Shown: positions 16,535 through 25,333 of the stretch, in pieces
Numbering within the stretch: the stretch's first letter is position 1
Layout: every line of letters starts with the position of its first letter
Assembly (NCBI GenBank): GCA_017301975.1
Contig: JAFLEI010000004.1
Location: 186,001 to 250,000, forward strand
Source of the DNA: Verrucomicrobiota bacterium
GTDB taxonomy: Bacteria; Verrucomicrobiota; Verrucomicrobiia; Verrucomicrobiales; Verrucomicrobiaceae
Direction of reading: 5' to 3'
DNA length: 64,000 bases
Made by a program: the position numbers and the translations under genes
The notes under the pieces: model-generated
What the model was told of the DNA's origin: nothing
The model's database searches: none
The model's input: only the letters and a program-made list of their open reading frames with translations

Positions 16535-17530
16535 ATGCCCCGCCGAATCACCTACCGCGACGCCATCCGTGAAGCCCTCGATGAAGAAATCGCCCGCGAC
16601 CCCATGGTCGTCGTCATGGGCGAGGAAGTCGCCCAGTACAACGGAGCCTACAAAGTCACCCAGGGCCTCTGGGACAAGTGGGGTGACAAACGCCTCGTGG
16701 ACACCCCCATCAGCGAAGCCGGCTTCATCGGCATGGGCATCGGCGCCAGCATGCTGGGTGTCCGTCCCGTGATGGAGCTCATGTTCTGGAGCTTCTACAC
16801 CGTCGCCTGGGACCAGATCGTGAACAACGGCGCCATGGTGCGCTACATGAGCGGCGGCAAGATCAACGTCCCCATCGTCATTCGCGGTCCGGCCAATGGC
16901 GGCACCAGCGTGGGAGCCACCCACTCCCACACCCCGGAAAACATCATGGCCAATTTCCCCGGCATGAAGTGCGTCTGCCCCAGCAACGCCTACGATGCCA
17001 AGGGCCTCATGAAAGCCGCCATCCGCGACAATGACCCCGTCATGTTCATGGAAAGCACCAAGCTCTACGGCGAAGAGTGGGAAGTGCCCGGCAATGACGA
17101 GCTGCCCGATGGCGAACTCTTCATCCCCCTCGGCCTCGCCGATGTGAAGCGTGAAGGCACGGACATCTCCCTCATTGCCCATGGCAAGGCGGTCATCACC
17201 TGCCTGGAAGCCGCCAAAATCCTCGAAGAAGAGCACGGTATCAGCGCCGAAGTCGTCGATCTCCGCAGCATCCGCCCGCTGGATGAAGACACGATTCTCG
17301 CCTCAGTCGCGAAAACTCACCGCGCCATCTACGTCGAAGAGAACAAGCCCTACTGCGGCATCGGCGCCCAGATCGCCTACATGATTCAGGAGCGGATCTT
17401 CGACGAACTCGATGCCCCCGTGCAGCGCGTCTGCAGCCTCGACTCCCCCGCGATCTACAGCCCGCCCCTGGAAGCCATCCAGCTTCCCACGGCTGAAGTC
17501 GTTGTCGCCAAAGCGCTTGGTATTTGCTGA
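16535..17530 (+). CDS. pdhB: pyruvate dehydrogenase E1 component subunit beta
   Basis: A 331-residue transketolase-type subunit. Hallmarks are ITYRDAIREALDEEI, VVVMGEEVAQYNGAYKV, the RLVDTPISEAGFIGMGIG block, VPIVIRGPANGG, and the C-terminal VVDLRSIRPLDEDTI domain. With E1-alpha it forms the thiamine-diphosphate enzyme that decarboxylates pyruvate and reductively acetylates the E2 lipoyl group. The E2 gene begins 60 bases downstream, but no E1-alpha gene is present upstream or downstream, so alpha must be encoded elsewhere. The related 2-oxoisovalerate E1-beta is a less likely alternative. Confidence 0.92.
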   Translation: MPRRITYRDAIREALDEEIARDPMVVVMGEEVAQYNGAYKVTQGLWDKWGDKRLVDTPISEAGFIGMGIGASMLGVRPVMELMFWSFYTVAWDQIVNNGAMVRYMSGGKINVPIVIRGPANGGTSVGATHSHTPENIMANFPGMKCVCPSNAYDAKGLMKAAIRDNDPVMFMESTKLYGEEWEVPGNDELPDGELFIPLGLADVKREGTDISLIAHGKAVITCLEAAKILEEEHGISAEVVDLRSIRPLDEDTILASVAKTHRAIYVEENKPYCGIGAQIAYMIQERIFDELDAPVQRVCSLDSPAIYSPPLEAIQLPTAEVVVAKALGIC

Positions 17531-17589
17531 TCCGTTCCCTCCTTCCTGTCCCCGCTTCTTTTTCAAAACCGCTCATCCCGTTTTTCGCC

Positions 17590-18882
17590 ATGCCCAAATT
17601 CATCGAAATGCCCAAGCTCAGTGACACCATGACCGAGGGGACCCTCGCCAAATGGACCGTCAAGGAAGGGGACAAAGTCACTGTCGGAAAAGCCATCGCC
17701 GACATCGAGACCGACAAGGCCACCATGGAATACGCCAGCCCGTTTGAAGGCGTGTTGCACAAGTTCATCGCCACCCCCGGCGGCAAAGTCCCCCTCGGCG
17801 CCCCGCTGGCCGTGATCCTTGAAGACGATGAGGCCGCGCCGGCGAACCTCGACGAGCTCATCGCCAAGGCCCAGGCATCCGCCGCGCCCGCCCCTGCGGC
17901 CGAGAAGAAGCCTGCCGCCTCTGTTTCGAAGGCTGCTGCTGCCGGACCTCGCCTCCCGCTGGCTCCCCAGCACAAGAGCCGCGCCGTGGCTGGCGGTGCC
18001 GCCCTGCGCGTCAAAGCTTCCCCGCTCGCCAAAAAAGTCGCCGCAGAACGTGGCGTGGATCTCAATGCCCTCATCGGCACCGGCCCTGGCGGCCGCGTCG
18101 TCCGCGCCGATGTGGAAAACGCCCCTGTCGGCGGTGCTTCCGCAGGTCGTGTGGCAGCCGCACCGGCCATTCGCCCCGTCATTGGTCCTGAAGACGAACG
18201 CGTGCCCACCAGCAGCATGCGCAACATCATTGCCGAGCGCCTCCTCGCCTCCAAGACGCAGATCCCGCATTTCTACCTGCAGATGGAAGTCGATGCCGGC
18301 CCGCTCATGGCCTTCCGCGCCCACCTGAACGCCTCTGCCGAAAAGACCGGCGGCAACAAGTACACCGTCAACGACTTCATCCTCAAGTCCGTCATCCGCG
18401 CCGCCCAGGCCCAGCCCGCCATCAATGCCGCGTGGGATGGCGATGCCATCGTGAAGTTCAAATCCGTCGGTCTCAGCGTCGCCATCGCCATCGATGACGG
18501 CCTCGTCACCCCCGTCATCAAAGAGGCGGAAAAGAAAACGCTGCTCCAGATCAGCCAGGGCGTCAAAGACCTCGCCGGCAAGGCCAAGAACAAGAAGCTC
18601 AGCCCGGACGACTTCGCAGGCGGCACCATCACCGTCTCGAATCTCGGCGCTTATGGCATCGACCAGTTCGCCGCCATCATCAATCCGCCGCAGGCCGCCA
18701 TCGTGGCCATCGGCAGCATCCGCTCCGCCCCCGTCGTCAATGACAAGGGCCAGATCGTCGTCGGCCAGCGCATGTGGGTCGGCCTCAGCGGAGACCATCG
18801 CGTCGTCGATGGTGCTGTCGCCGCCACCTTCCTCGCCGAAATGCGCAAGCTCCTGGAAAACCCGGCGCTGATGCTGGTGTAA
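17590..18882 (+). CDS. pyruvate dehydrogenase E2 (dihydrolipoyllysine acetyltransferase)
   Basis: A 430-residue E2 with a single N-terminal lipoyl domain (1-78; lipoylated Lys43 in IETDKATMEY), an Ala/Pro-rich linker, a peripheral subunit-binding domain (about 140-175: SPLAKKVAAERGVDLNALIG) and a catalytic core with RNIIAERLLASKTQIPHFYL and the active-site motif SGDHRVVDG near the C-terminus. ATG at 17590 is chosen because the lipoyl domain (PKFIEMPKLSDTMTEG) starts there. It transfers acetyl from lipoamide to CoA and organises the complex. The short 17531-17589 gap suggests co-transcription with pdhB. Confidence 0.93.
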   Translation: MPKFIEMPKLSDTMTEGTLAKWTVKEGDKVTVGKAIADIETDKATMEYASPFEGVLHKFIATPGGKVPLGAPLAVILEDDEAAPANLDELIAKAQASAAPAPAAEKKPAASVSKAAAAGPRLPLAPQHKSRAVAGGAALRVKASPLAKKVAAERGVDLNALIGTGPGGRVVRADVENAPVGGASAGRVAAAPAIRPVIGPEDERVPTSSMRNIIAERLLASKTQIPHFYLQMEVDAGPLMAFRAHLNASAEKTGGNKYTVNDFILKSVIRAAQAQPAINAAWDGDAIVKFKSVGLSVAIAIDDGLVTPVIKEAEKKTLLQISQGVKDLAGKAKNKKLSPDDFAGGTITVSNLGAYGIDQFAAIINPPQAAIVAIGSIRSAPVVNDKGQIVVGQRMWVGLSGDHRVVDGAVAATFLAEMRKLLENPALMLV

Positions 18883-18899
18883 GCGATGCAGATTGGATA

Positions 18900-19042
18900 G
18901 GATGGGCGTGGCGACAGCCCGCTCGTCCATCAGCGTGTGGCAACGCACCAAGGCGTACGGACGTCCTAGTGGTCGGACGATTTGGCGGAGCGTGATGTGG
19001 GCATTGAATTGTTCTCGACGCCAAACACGTCCAACCTACGAC
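18900..19042. repeat. dispersed intergenic repeat, copy B (inverted relative to copy A)
   Basis: Reverse-complement counterpart of 8800-8939, about 10 kb away. The conserved ends are CTCGACGCCAAACACG (19014-19029) and GGATGGGCGTGGCGACAG (18900-18917). It begins 18 bases after the E2 stop and its right end reaches the last codons of the HTTM gene, so insertion or divergence may have shaped that gene's 3' end. Confidence 0.75.
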
Positions 19043-19935
19043 CTGCGTGGCAGGCGCCGCTCCAGCCAGTCCATATCCTCAGGCTTCAGAAAGCTCAGGT
19101 AGAGCGTCATCATCGCGAGGAAAAACAGCATCAGGTTGTACGACATGAGGCTGATGCCCGCGTGCAGGAGGATTCCAGCGCCAAAGCCAAACCAGCGCCA
19201 CTTGGGGACCATCAGAAGAAACGGAATCGCGAGCTCCACGAGCAGCACCAGATAGGTGACGCCTTTCAGCAGCAAGCCGTAGTTCAGCACCCAGAGCCCG
19301 GGCCAGCGGGCATTGTGGGAGAGCAGGAAGAAGCTCATGAAGTCCCCGCTCATCCAGTATTCGTTGTCCAGCCTTGCCAGCACGGCCTGCAGATAAATCG
19401 CCGTCAGCTGCACCTTCATCAGCGTCAGGCCATAGCACGGCACCTGCATCTCAGGAGCCGCCCGTTTGCGCGCTTTGCGTGATCGCAATGACCAGCATTC
19501 AGGCATGGGCGAGACCAGCACCAGAAATGCGGTGGAGCGCAAAACCTCATCCCAGCCCACCAGGATCAGCGGCGCGCGCATGCCGTAGGACACATACCAG
19601 ACATACACAATGCCGGCCGCCACTCGCGGCCACACACCCAGCAGCAGCAGCACCATGCCGCAGCCGCTGAAAAGCATGTAGGTGCTGACAGCGCTCACGT
19701 CATGGCACAGGTCAAACACAGACAGATAAGCCCCCACCGTGTACTTCCGCACGACTTCCTGGTCCACCATCCCTGCATCCGTAAAGAAGATCTCACGGTC
19801 CGGCCAGATCTGCATCAGATTCAGCAGTGAAACGAGCGCGAACGCGATGCGTATGCAGGCATAAATGCGGGAGTCCGCCGGGTTCAGAAACAGACCGGTG
19901 AAGCGGGATTGAAGACTCTGAGTGCCCGTCTTCAT
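19036..19935 (-). CDS. HTTM domain membrane protein (vitamin K-dependent gamma-carboxylase-like)
   Basis: A 299-residue protein with six or more hydrophobic helices and the HTTM pattern: an N-terminal PADSRIYACIRIAFALVSLL, PMPECWSLRS before a loop, and MKVQLTAIYLQAVLARLDNEYWMSGDF followed by VELAIPFLLMVPKWRWFG. The domain is shared by gamma-glutamyl carboxylase and many bacterial membrane proteins of unknown activity. The upstream gene overlaps its ATG by 4 bases and is probably an obligate partner. Its last codons lie in repeat copy B. Confidence 0.82.
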   Translation of the reverse strand: MKTGTQSLQSRFTGLFLNPADSRIYACIRIAFALVSLLNLMQIWPDREIFFTDAGMVDQEVVRKYTVGAYLSVFDLCHDVSAVSTYMLFSGCGMVLLLLGVWPRVAAGIVYVWYVSYGMRAPLILVGWDEVLRSTAFLVLVSPMPECWSLRSRKARKRAAPEMQVPCYGLTLMKVQLTAIYLQAVLARLDNEYWMSGDFMSFFLLSHNARWPGLWVLNYGLLLKGVTYLVLLVELAIPFLLMVPKWRWFGFGAGILLHAGISLMSYNLMLFFLAMMTLYLSFLKPEDMDWLERRLPRRS

Positions 19936-20504
19936 GGCGTGGGTTGAGACGGTGTGGTTTTGGAAACGAGCGCGGCCAGCTCAAACGGCCCCAGCACGGA
20001 AGGCCGCTCCACCGCGATCTCCTTGAGGGAGCGCACCCCCAGCAGGCTGCGGGTGTAGGCGGGAATCACCTCCAGGCTCACCTGGGTCCGGGGACCGTAG
20101 CGCCCCGTGCGTAGCAGCGCCTCCGCCGCACTCTTCATGTAGGACTCACGAAACACCCCTCGGGTGGGGTTGAAGATGACATTGACCATCCAGTTGTTGA
20201 GCCGCACCTGGTCATGCTGGGAAAACCGCCGCAGCCCCGGCAGCACCATGCCCACCTCTTTGGGTTTCTGTCCCCTCTCCTGCACGATCAGCCGCGCTTC
20301 CGTACGGTGCATGTTTGGAATGGTCTCAAACATGTTCCAGAGCTGATGGCAGCGCGTGACTCGCTCATAGAGATTAAATACCGACGACACGTGAATCGAG
20401 TCACGCCAGCGCACGGGCAGCATGCCAAACAAAAGAAAGACCAGATGGGCCGAGGCAAAAACCACGATCATTTTTTTTCGGCTGGACTGGGAAGGCGCAC
20501 GCAT
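19932..20504 (-). CDS. single-pass membrane protein partnered with the HTTM protein
   Basis: A 190-residue protein: a basic N-terminus, one transmembrane helix (about 12-31, MIVVFASAHLVFLLFGMLP) and a soluble extracytoplasmic domain with RCHQLWNMFETIPNMHRTEARLIV and LEVIPAYTRSLLGVRSLKEIAVE. The stop overlaps the HTTM start (ATGA). I do not know a named family, but pairing a one-helix protein with HTTM is a recurring layout. ATG at 20540 is an alternative start, and neither start has a good Shine-Dalgarno sequence. Confidence 0.65.
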   Translation of the reverse strand: MRAPSQSSRKKMIVVFASAHLVFLLFGMLPVRWRDSIHVSSVFNLYERVTRCHQLWNMFETIPNMHRTEARLIVQERGQKPKEVGMVLPGLRRFSQHDQVRLNNWMVNVIFNPTRGVFRESYMKSAAEALLRTGRYGPRTQVSLEVIPAYTRSLLGVRSLKEIAVERPSVLGPFELAALVSKTTPSQPTP

Positions 20505-20650
20505 GGGCTGTGCCGCCAAGAAAGAACCGTGATGCACCATTCATCAAACGAATAGAGCAGCATTCGGCACCTTCCTCCGCCGTGCACCGGCTGGCACGAA
20601 CGTCCCTCGTTGTATTTGCACGGCGCCCCTCGCTTCGCTTATCATGCTCC

Positions 20651-21019
20651 ATGGAACTGCCCGATGTCATCGAACAATGCCTGAGCCTTCCCGGTGCGGA
20701 GGAAACGCAGCCCTTCGGCCCCGAAGCCCTCGTGTACAAAGTCGGCGGCAAGATGTTTGCCGTCACCTCCCCCGACGATTTCCCCGCAAGCATCAATCTC
20801 AAATGCGATCCCGAACGCGCCATCGAGCTGCGCGATGAATACAAAGGCATCAAACCCGGCTGGCACATGAACAAGAAGCACTGGAACACCGTGATGCTGG
20901 ATGGCACCGTGCCTCCGGCGCTGGTGCGGGAGCTGGTGCAGCATTCCTATCAGCTCGTTGTGGATGCGCTCCCGAAGAAGGTGCGGGAGGTCCTGCCGAA
21001 GAAGCGTTCGCGCGGATGA
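20651..21019 (+). CDS. MmcQ/YjbR family protein
   Basis: A 122-residue protein with the YjbR (CyaY-like double-wing) signature: LPGAEETQPFGPEALVYKVGGKMFAV, INLKCDPERAIELRDEY, and KPGWHMNKKHWNTV. The family is predicted to bind DNA, but no specific role is established. The start at 20651 matches the family N-terminus (MELPDVIEQCLSLPGAEE). It converges with xthA. Confidence 0.88.
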   Translation: MELPDVIEQCLSLPGAEETQPFGPEALVYKVGGKMFAVTSPDDFPASINLKCDPERAIELRDEYKGIKPGWHMNKKHWNTVMLDGTVPPALVRELVQHSYQLVVDALPKKVREVLPKKRSRG

Positions 21020-21042
21020 AGCATTCCTGCCAAAGCTAATAT

Positions 21043-21798
21043 TCACCCCACCACCAGCTCCACCGGACAATGATCACTCCCGTGGATGTCATCCCGGATC
21101 GTGCATGACTTCAGCGCCGGCTTCAGCTTCTCAGACGCCAGCCAGTAGTCCAGACGCCACCCGATGTTCTTCGCCCGTGCATCCGGCGTGCGTTGCGTCC
21201 ACCACGTGTAGCGCCCGGGATTCGGATCAAACTGTCGGAACACATCCAAAAATCCTGCCTCCAGATGTTTCGTAAAGCTCGCGCGCTCGTCATCGCTGAA
21301 GCCAGGGTTCATGCGGTTGGATTTGGGGTTGGCGAGATCAATCTCCTGATGCGCGCAGTTCAGGTCACCGCAGGCGAGAACGGGTTTTTTCTTCTCCAGG
21401 TTTTTCAAATGGGCGCGGTAGGCATCATCCCAGGTCAGGCGGTAGCTCAGCCGGGCCAGCTCCGCCTGGGAGTTGGGCGTGTACACATTCACCACATAGA
21501 AGTCCGGAAACTCCACGGTGATGAGGCGGCCTTCGCGGTCATGTTCGTCAATGCCGAAACCGAGCGTGTTGGTATGGAAGGGCACACGGCTGAGGATGAG
21601 GGTGCCGGAGTACCCTTTTTTCTGGGCGCTGTTCCAGACGGCGCTGTAACCGGGGAACCAGTTGAGATCCACCTGCTCCTGCTGCGCCTTGGTCTCCTGC
21701 AGGCAGATCACATCGGCATCGCCTTCGAGCATGTATTCGCGCAGGCCTTTGTTGAGGGAGGCACGGATGCCGTTGACGTTCCAGGAGGTGAGTTTCAT
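21043..21798 (-). CDS. xthA: exodeoxyribonuclease III
   Basis: A 251-residue Mg2+-dependent AP endonuclease/3'-5' exonuclease. Conserved motifs are LTSWNVNGIRASL, DVICLQETKAQQEQ (metal-ligand Glu), YVVNVYTPN, the VLACGDLNCAHQEIDLANPK catalytic Asp/Asn loop, RIDYWLAS-like WRLDYWLAS and GSDHCPVEL with the catalytic His. It acts in base excision repair. ATG at 21798 starts the family fold directly. It is transcribed divergently from the methyltransferase. Confidence 0.95.
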   Translation of the reverse strand: MKLTSWNVNGIRASLNKGLREYMLEGDADVICLQETKAQQEQVDLNWFPGYSAVWNSAQKKGYSGTLILSRVPFHTNTLGFGIDEHDREGRLITVEFPDFYVVNVYTPNSQAELARLSYRLTWDDAYRAHLKNLEKKKPVLACGDLNCAHQEIDLANPKSNRMNPGFSDDERASFTKHLEAGFLDVFRQFDPNPGRYTWWTQRTPDARAKNIGWRLDYWLASEKLKPALKSCTIRDDIHGSDHCPVELVVG

Positions 21799-21889
21799 GA
21801 GAGGGTGGATTGAAGCCGGAAACGAGGCGCAGGAAAGGAAGGAATCACGGAAGCTTGCGAATCGCCGCGTACGCAGCTCTCTCTGGGGC

Positions 21890-22543
21890 ATGAGTTTTGA
21901 CCTGCTGGCCCCGCATTACCGCTGGATGGAGGCGCTGTGTGCCGCCGGCCAGCTGCAGCGTTGCCGCACGGCATTGCTGGCGGAGCTTGCAGCGCCGCAG
22001 CGGGTGTTGGTCTATGGCGAAGGCAACGGGCGTTTTCTCGTGGAATTGCTCCGCCGGTTTCCTGCCGCGCAAGTGACAGTGGTGGAGGCCAGCGCGGTGA
22101 TGATTGAACTCGCACGTGCGCGCTTGCGACGTGCGGGGTTGGCGCACTCGCACGTCGAGTTCATCCATGCGGATGCGCTCACATGGCCACCACCTGCGTC
22201 AGCCTATGATCTCATTGTGACCTGCTTCTTTCTCGACTGCTTTCGTGAGGATCAATTGCAGCATCTGCTTCCCACCATCGCCAGCGCCGCTGCCGCAGAT
22301 GCGCAATGGCTGCATGCGGATTTTCAAATAGCCCCCGCAGGTTTGCGGCGTGTTTGCAGCCGGGTGATCGTGGGAATTCTCTATGCCTTTTTTCGCCGCG
22401 TGACACGGCTGCCGGCACACGAGCTGGTCAACGTGGCGCCGTATCTGACCACCGCAGGATTCACCCGCCGCGCACGGCGCGAATTCGTTCTGGGCCTGGT
22501 GTTTTGTGACCTTTGGATGGGTTCGAGAGATTGCGTCTCATGA
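21890..22543 (+). CDS. class I SAM-dependent methyltransferase
   Basis: A 217-residue Rossmann-fold protein. SAM motif I is VLVYGEGNGRFLVELL (about 40-55), motif II VTVVEASAVMIELARARL, then VEFIHADALTWPPP and a YDLIVTCFFLDCF motif. The C-terminal half has a helix-rich cap with a basic FFRRVTRLPAHEL segment. The layout resembles ubiquinone/phospholipid-type methyltransferases, but the substrate is unknown. ATG at 21890 is preferred; in-frame upstream starts overlap the divergent xthA gene and add unrelated sequence. Confidence 0.82.
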   Translation: MSFDLLAPHYRWMEALCAAGQLQRCRTALLAELAAPQRVLVYGEGNGRFLVELLRRFPAAQVTVVEASAVMIELARARLRRAGLAHSHVEFIHADALTWPPPASAYDLIVTCFFLDCFREDQLQHLLPTIASAAAADAQWLHADFQIAPAGLRRVCSRVIVGILYAFFRRVTRLPAHELVNVAPYLTTAGFTRRARREFVLGLVFCDLWMGSRDCVS

Positions 22544-22616
22544 TCGTCACATAACTTGCTCATTCGATGCCAATCCACGCGGATCAAAGCAAGCGTATCC
22601 ATGCTTTATATGCAGC

Positions 22617-23531
22617 ATGGACCCTAAACCACACTCCCAAAATCGGTGGTTGCTTGCGCTGAGTTTCAGCGTCATGGCAGCCGTGTCATATTCAAACGCC
22701 AGCGCCGGTGCTCCCGCCGCAGCGAAGAATCCCGCCGTCGATGCTTTTGACTGGAAGGAGAACACCATCTCCCCCGTCACCAATCCGATGTACTTCGAAG
22801 ATCCGGTGATCCGCTCCGAAATCCGCCCGATCTTCATCTATCACAACTTCGACAACCAGTTCGTCACGGGTCGTGGCAGCGCACGCGTGGGAGCCGTCCA
22901 GTTCCGCTATGCCATCACGGACCGCCTCGCCTTCATCGCGACGCAGGACGGCTATCTGAACATCAATGGCACAGGAGTGAAGGGCAGCGGCTGGATGGAT
23001 CTGGCGGCTGGTTTTAAATACGCCTTGATCAACGATGTGCAGAACCAGTTCATCCTCACCCCGGGCTTCACCTTCCAGCTTCCGACAGGTGACAAAGATG
23101 TGTTCCACGGACGTGGGTCAGGCCAGTTCAATCCCTTCATCTCCTTTGCGAAGGGCTACGGCGACCTCCACATCACAGGCAACATCGGCGCACTCATTCC
23201 GATGCTGCGCGCTGAACAGAACACCATGGCCCATTACAGCCTGATGGTGGACTACTACGTCAGCAAATGGTTCATCCCCTTCGCCACCGCGAACTTCTGG
23301 ACCACGCTCAACAATGCCTCCAACATCCCCGGTCTCCGCAGCAACGGCTACGATGTGATCAACTTCGGCGCGGGCAATGCCAGCGGCTCCACACAAGGCA
23401 TGCTGGGCATTGGTTTCCGCTCACGCATTCAGAAGAATGTCGATGTCGGCTTTGCCTATGAAATGGCGGTCGTGAAGCCCTACGGCCTCTCGAACAACCG
23501 CTTCACCATGGACATGAGCATCCGCTTCTAA
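22617..23531 (+). CDS. outer-membrane beta-barrel protein (porin/transporter-like)
   Basis: A 304-residue exported protein: signal peptide (about 1-30), then an amphipathic strand-rich body (AVQFRYAITDRLAFIATQDGYLN, FILTPGFTFQLPTGD, GMLGIGFRSRIQKNVDVGFAYEM) ending in a terminal phenylalanine (MSIRF), typical of barrels inserted by BamA. The pattern resembles transporter-type barrels of the MetA/phenol family. The substrate is unknown. A strong terminator follows. Confidence 0.75.
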   Translation: MDPKPHSQNRWLLALSFSVMAAVSYSNASAGAPAAAKNPAVDAFDWKENTISPVTNPMYFEDPVIRSEIRPIFIYHNFDNQFVTGRGSARVGAVQFRYAITDRLAFIATQDGYLNINGTGVKGSGWMDLAAGFKYALINDVQNQFILTPGFTFQLPTGDKDVFHGRGSGQFNPFISFAKGYGDLHITGNIGALIPMLRAEQNTMAHYSLMVDYYVSKWFIPFATANFWTTLNNASNIPGLRSNGYDVINFGAGNASGSTQGMLGIGFRSRIQKNVDVGFAYEMAVVKPYGLSNNRFTMDMSIRF

Positions 23532-23572
23532 TTTCGATTTTTTGTCAGGTTGAGTCAGAAGTTAAGTTGGCG

Positions 23573-23610
23573 CGCACGGGGACGAAAGTCCCCGTGCGTT
23601 TCTGTTTTGG
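23573..23610 (+). terminator. intrinsic terminator of the beta-barrel gene
   Basis: A perfect 11-bp stem, CGCACGGGGAC (23573-23583) and GTCCCCGTGCG (23588-23598), closes a GAAA tetraloop and is followed by TTTCTGTTTT. It lies 42 bases after the stop at 23531. Confidence 0.88.
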
Positions 23611-23694
23611 GCCTGTTGTTTTGCGATTGGCGGGACCGGGTAAAATGATCTAAGTTGGTGGGAAGGGTCGCCGTTATGATCCCCCAGACAACCC

Positions 23695-24708
23695 ATGACA
23701 CGCCACCCTCTTTCCCATGCCGCCGGCGCCCTTGCGCTGCTTTTCGCCTTCAATTCATGTGGCAGGCAAGAGCAGCCCGCCGCCACACCGCCTGCCCAGC
23801 CAGAGCCCGTGGCAGCCAAGCCCGCCGCACCCGCCCCTGTGCCGGTTCCCCCTCCCGCCAAACCCGCGGACCCGGTGTTTTCCGCCACCCCCGTGGATCT
23901 GAACGGCTTCGGCAGTGACGAGCCCGTCCTGCGCGTCAATGAACCCACCCGCGGTGTGATCGTCATCGAGCCCAAGGACATCAAGCACACCTCCCAGCAG
24001 CATTGGGATCAATACGACTGCACCAGCTTCACTGCCAAGCGCTGGGGCCGCTATGAGGTGCGCGTGACTTATACCCTCAGGAACACCACGCTTGGCACGC
24101 AGTTTCGCTTCGCCCAGCAGCCGCTGAAAAAGACGCTCATGGCCACCAGCCAGCCCAAGTGCGTCGTCTATGGCACGGTGTATGTGGACAAGCCCATGAT
24201 GTATCCGTTTTCGCTCTATGCAGCCGCCACCGGAAATGAGCCGGGATTTGAAATTCAGGAAGTCGCCTTTGTGCCTGCTCCTGAAGGCCCCGCTCCAGTA
24301 CAGGCCGCAGACGGCAGCATCGTCCTTGAAGCCAGCAGCGCCACCACCTGGTCAGAAAACATGCGCTATGAGCCGAAGTCCGAGAAAAACTGCCTCGGCT
24401 TCTGGACCAGCGAAGACGACTTCGCCGAATGGGACTTCGAAGTCACCAAACCCGGCCGCTTCAAAGTGACCGTCGTTCACGGCTGCGGCACCGGCAATGA
24501 GGGCAGCGAAGTCGCCGTGAAACTCGGGGAAAAGGAACTCAAATTCAATGTCAAGGACACCGGCGGCTTTCAGAAGTGGTCTGAAGAGCAGGTCGGTGAA
24601 GTCGAGATCAAAAAACCAGGCAAGATGCGCCTCGTGATCGATCCCGTGTCGAAAGCCAAGAGTGCCGTGCTCGACGTCAACAAGGTCGTGCTCACTCCGG
24701 TGGGCTGA
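23695..24708 (+). CDS. lipoprotein with two carbohydrate-binding-like beta-sandwich domains
   Basis: A 337-residue protein with a lipoprotein signal (LLFAFNSCGR, lipidation Cys22), a long Pro/Ala-rich linker (about 27-62), and two similar sandwich segments: one around 63-200 with AKRWGRYEVRVTYTLRN, the other around 203-337 with EWDFEVTKPGRFKVTVVHGCG and a terminal LDVNKVVLTPVG. Both resemble the ligand-free jelly-roll domains Verrucomicrobia attach to secreted enzymes. It probably sits on the outer membrane as a binding or display protein; no catalytic motif is seen. Confidence 0.72.
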   Translation: MTRHPLSHAAGALALLFAFNSCGRQEQPAATPPAQPEPVAAKPAAPAPVPVPPPAKPADPVFSATPVDLNGFGSDEPVLRVNEPTRGVIVIEPKDIKHTSQQHWDQYDCTSFTAKRWGRYEVRVTYTLRNTTLGTQFRFAQQPLKKTLMATSQPKCVVYGTVYVDKPMMYPFSLYAAATGNEPGFEIQEVAFVPAPEGPAPVQAADGSIVLEASSATTWSENMRYEPKSEKNCLGFWTSEDDFAEWDFEVTKPGRFKVTVVHGCGTGNEGSEVAVKLGEKELKFNVKDTGGFQKWSEEQVGEVEIKKPGKMRLVIDPVSKAKSAVLDVNKVVLTPVG

Positions 24709-24719
24709 ATTCTGCATGC

Positions 24720-25331
24720 ATGGACTGCGCACGCACCTCCACCCGTGATCCCGAGACCTGGCTCGATCTCGCGCCGGAGTTCTCACAGGCCATGGCGCGG
24801 CTGGTGCGCGGCTGGATTCAGCGCTGGGAGCCTGACCTGACGGAGTCCATCAAATGGAACGTGCTCTGCTTCAGCGGACGTAAAAACATTTGCGGTCTCA
24901 GCGCCTGCAAGAAGCATCTCGGCATCACCTTCTTTCGCGGCACGGAGCTGCGGGAGATCACTCAGTTGTTTGAAGGCGGTGAGGCCAACACCAGCATCCA
25001 GACCATCCGCGTCACCAAACTGGAGAAGCTGAACGCGAAGGCCTTTCAGCGTCTGCTGCATGCCGCTGTGGCCTTGGATGCCGATGAATCCGCCAAGCCG
25101 CCTCCGGGGAAGCAGCGCGCCGAATGGCCCATGCCCGCAGCACTTGCCAAGGCGCTGAAGCAAAACCCAAAAGCGGCCGCAGGCTTCAAGGCCATGAGCA
25201 TTTCCTGCCAGCGCGAATACAAGGTGTGGGTCAGCACCGCGAAGCAGGAGGAAACCATCCAGCGCCGGTTGGCCGAAACTCTCCGCGCCCTTGCCTCCGG
25301 CAAGAAGTGGGCACAGCGCAAAGAGGCCTGA
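24720..25331 (+). CDS. DUF1801 / YdeI-OmpD-associated family protein
   Basis: A 203-residue cytoplasmic protein joining an N-terminal DUF1801 domain (IKWNVLCFSGRKNICGLSACKKHLGITFFRG, about 45-75) to a C-terminal YdeI-like segment with MPAALAKALKQNPKAAAGFKAMSISCQREYKVWVSTAKQEETIQRR. The latter is a bacteriocin-protection/iron-homeostasis-associated family without firm biochemistry. It starts 12 bases after the lipoprotein stop and converges, 2 bases apart, with the FAD oxidoreductase. Confidence 0.8.
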   Translation: MDCARTSTRDPETWLDLAPEFSQAMARLVRGWIQRWEPDLTESIKWNVLCFSGRKNICGLSACKKHLGITFFRGTELREITQLFEGGEANTSIQTIRVTKLEKLNAKAFQRLLHAAVALDADESAKPPPGKQRAEWPMPAALAKALKQNPKAAAGFKAMSISCQREYKVWVSTAKQEETIQRRLAETLRALASGKKWAQRKEA

Positions 25332-25333
25332 AA

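Noticed and set aside
17563..18951. A 462-residue - strand open frame over the E2 gene.
   Set aside because: The + strand E2 has lipoyl, binding and catalytic motifs; the antisense product has none.
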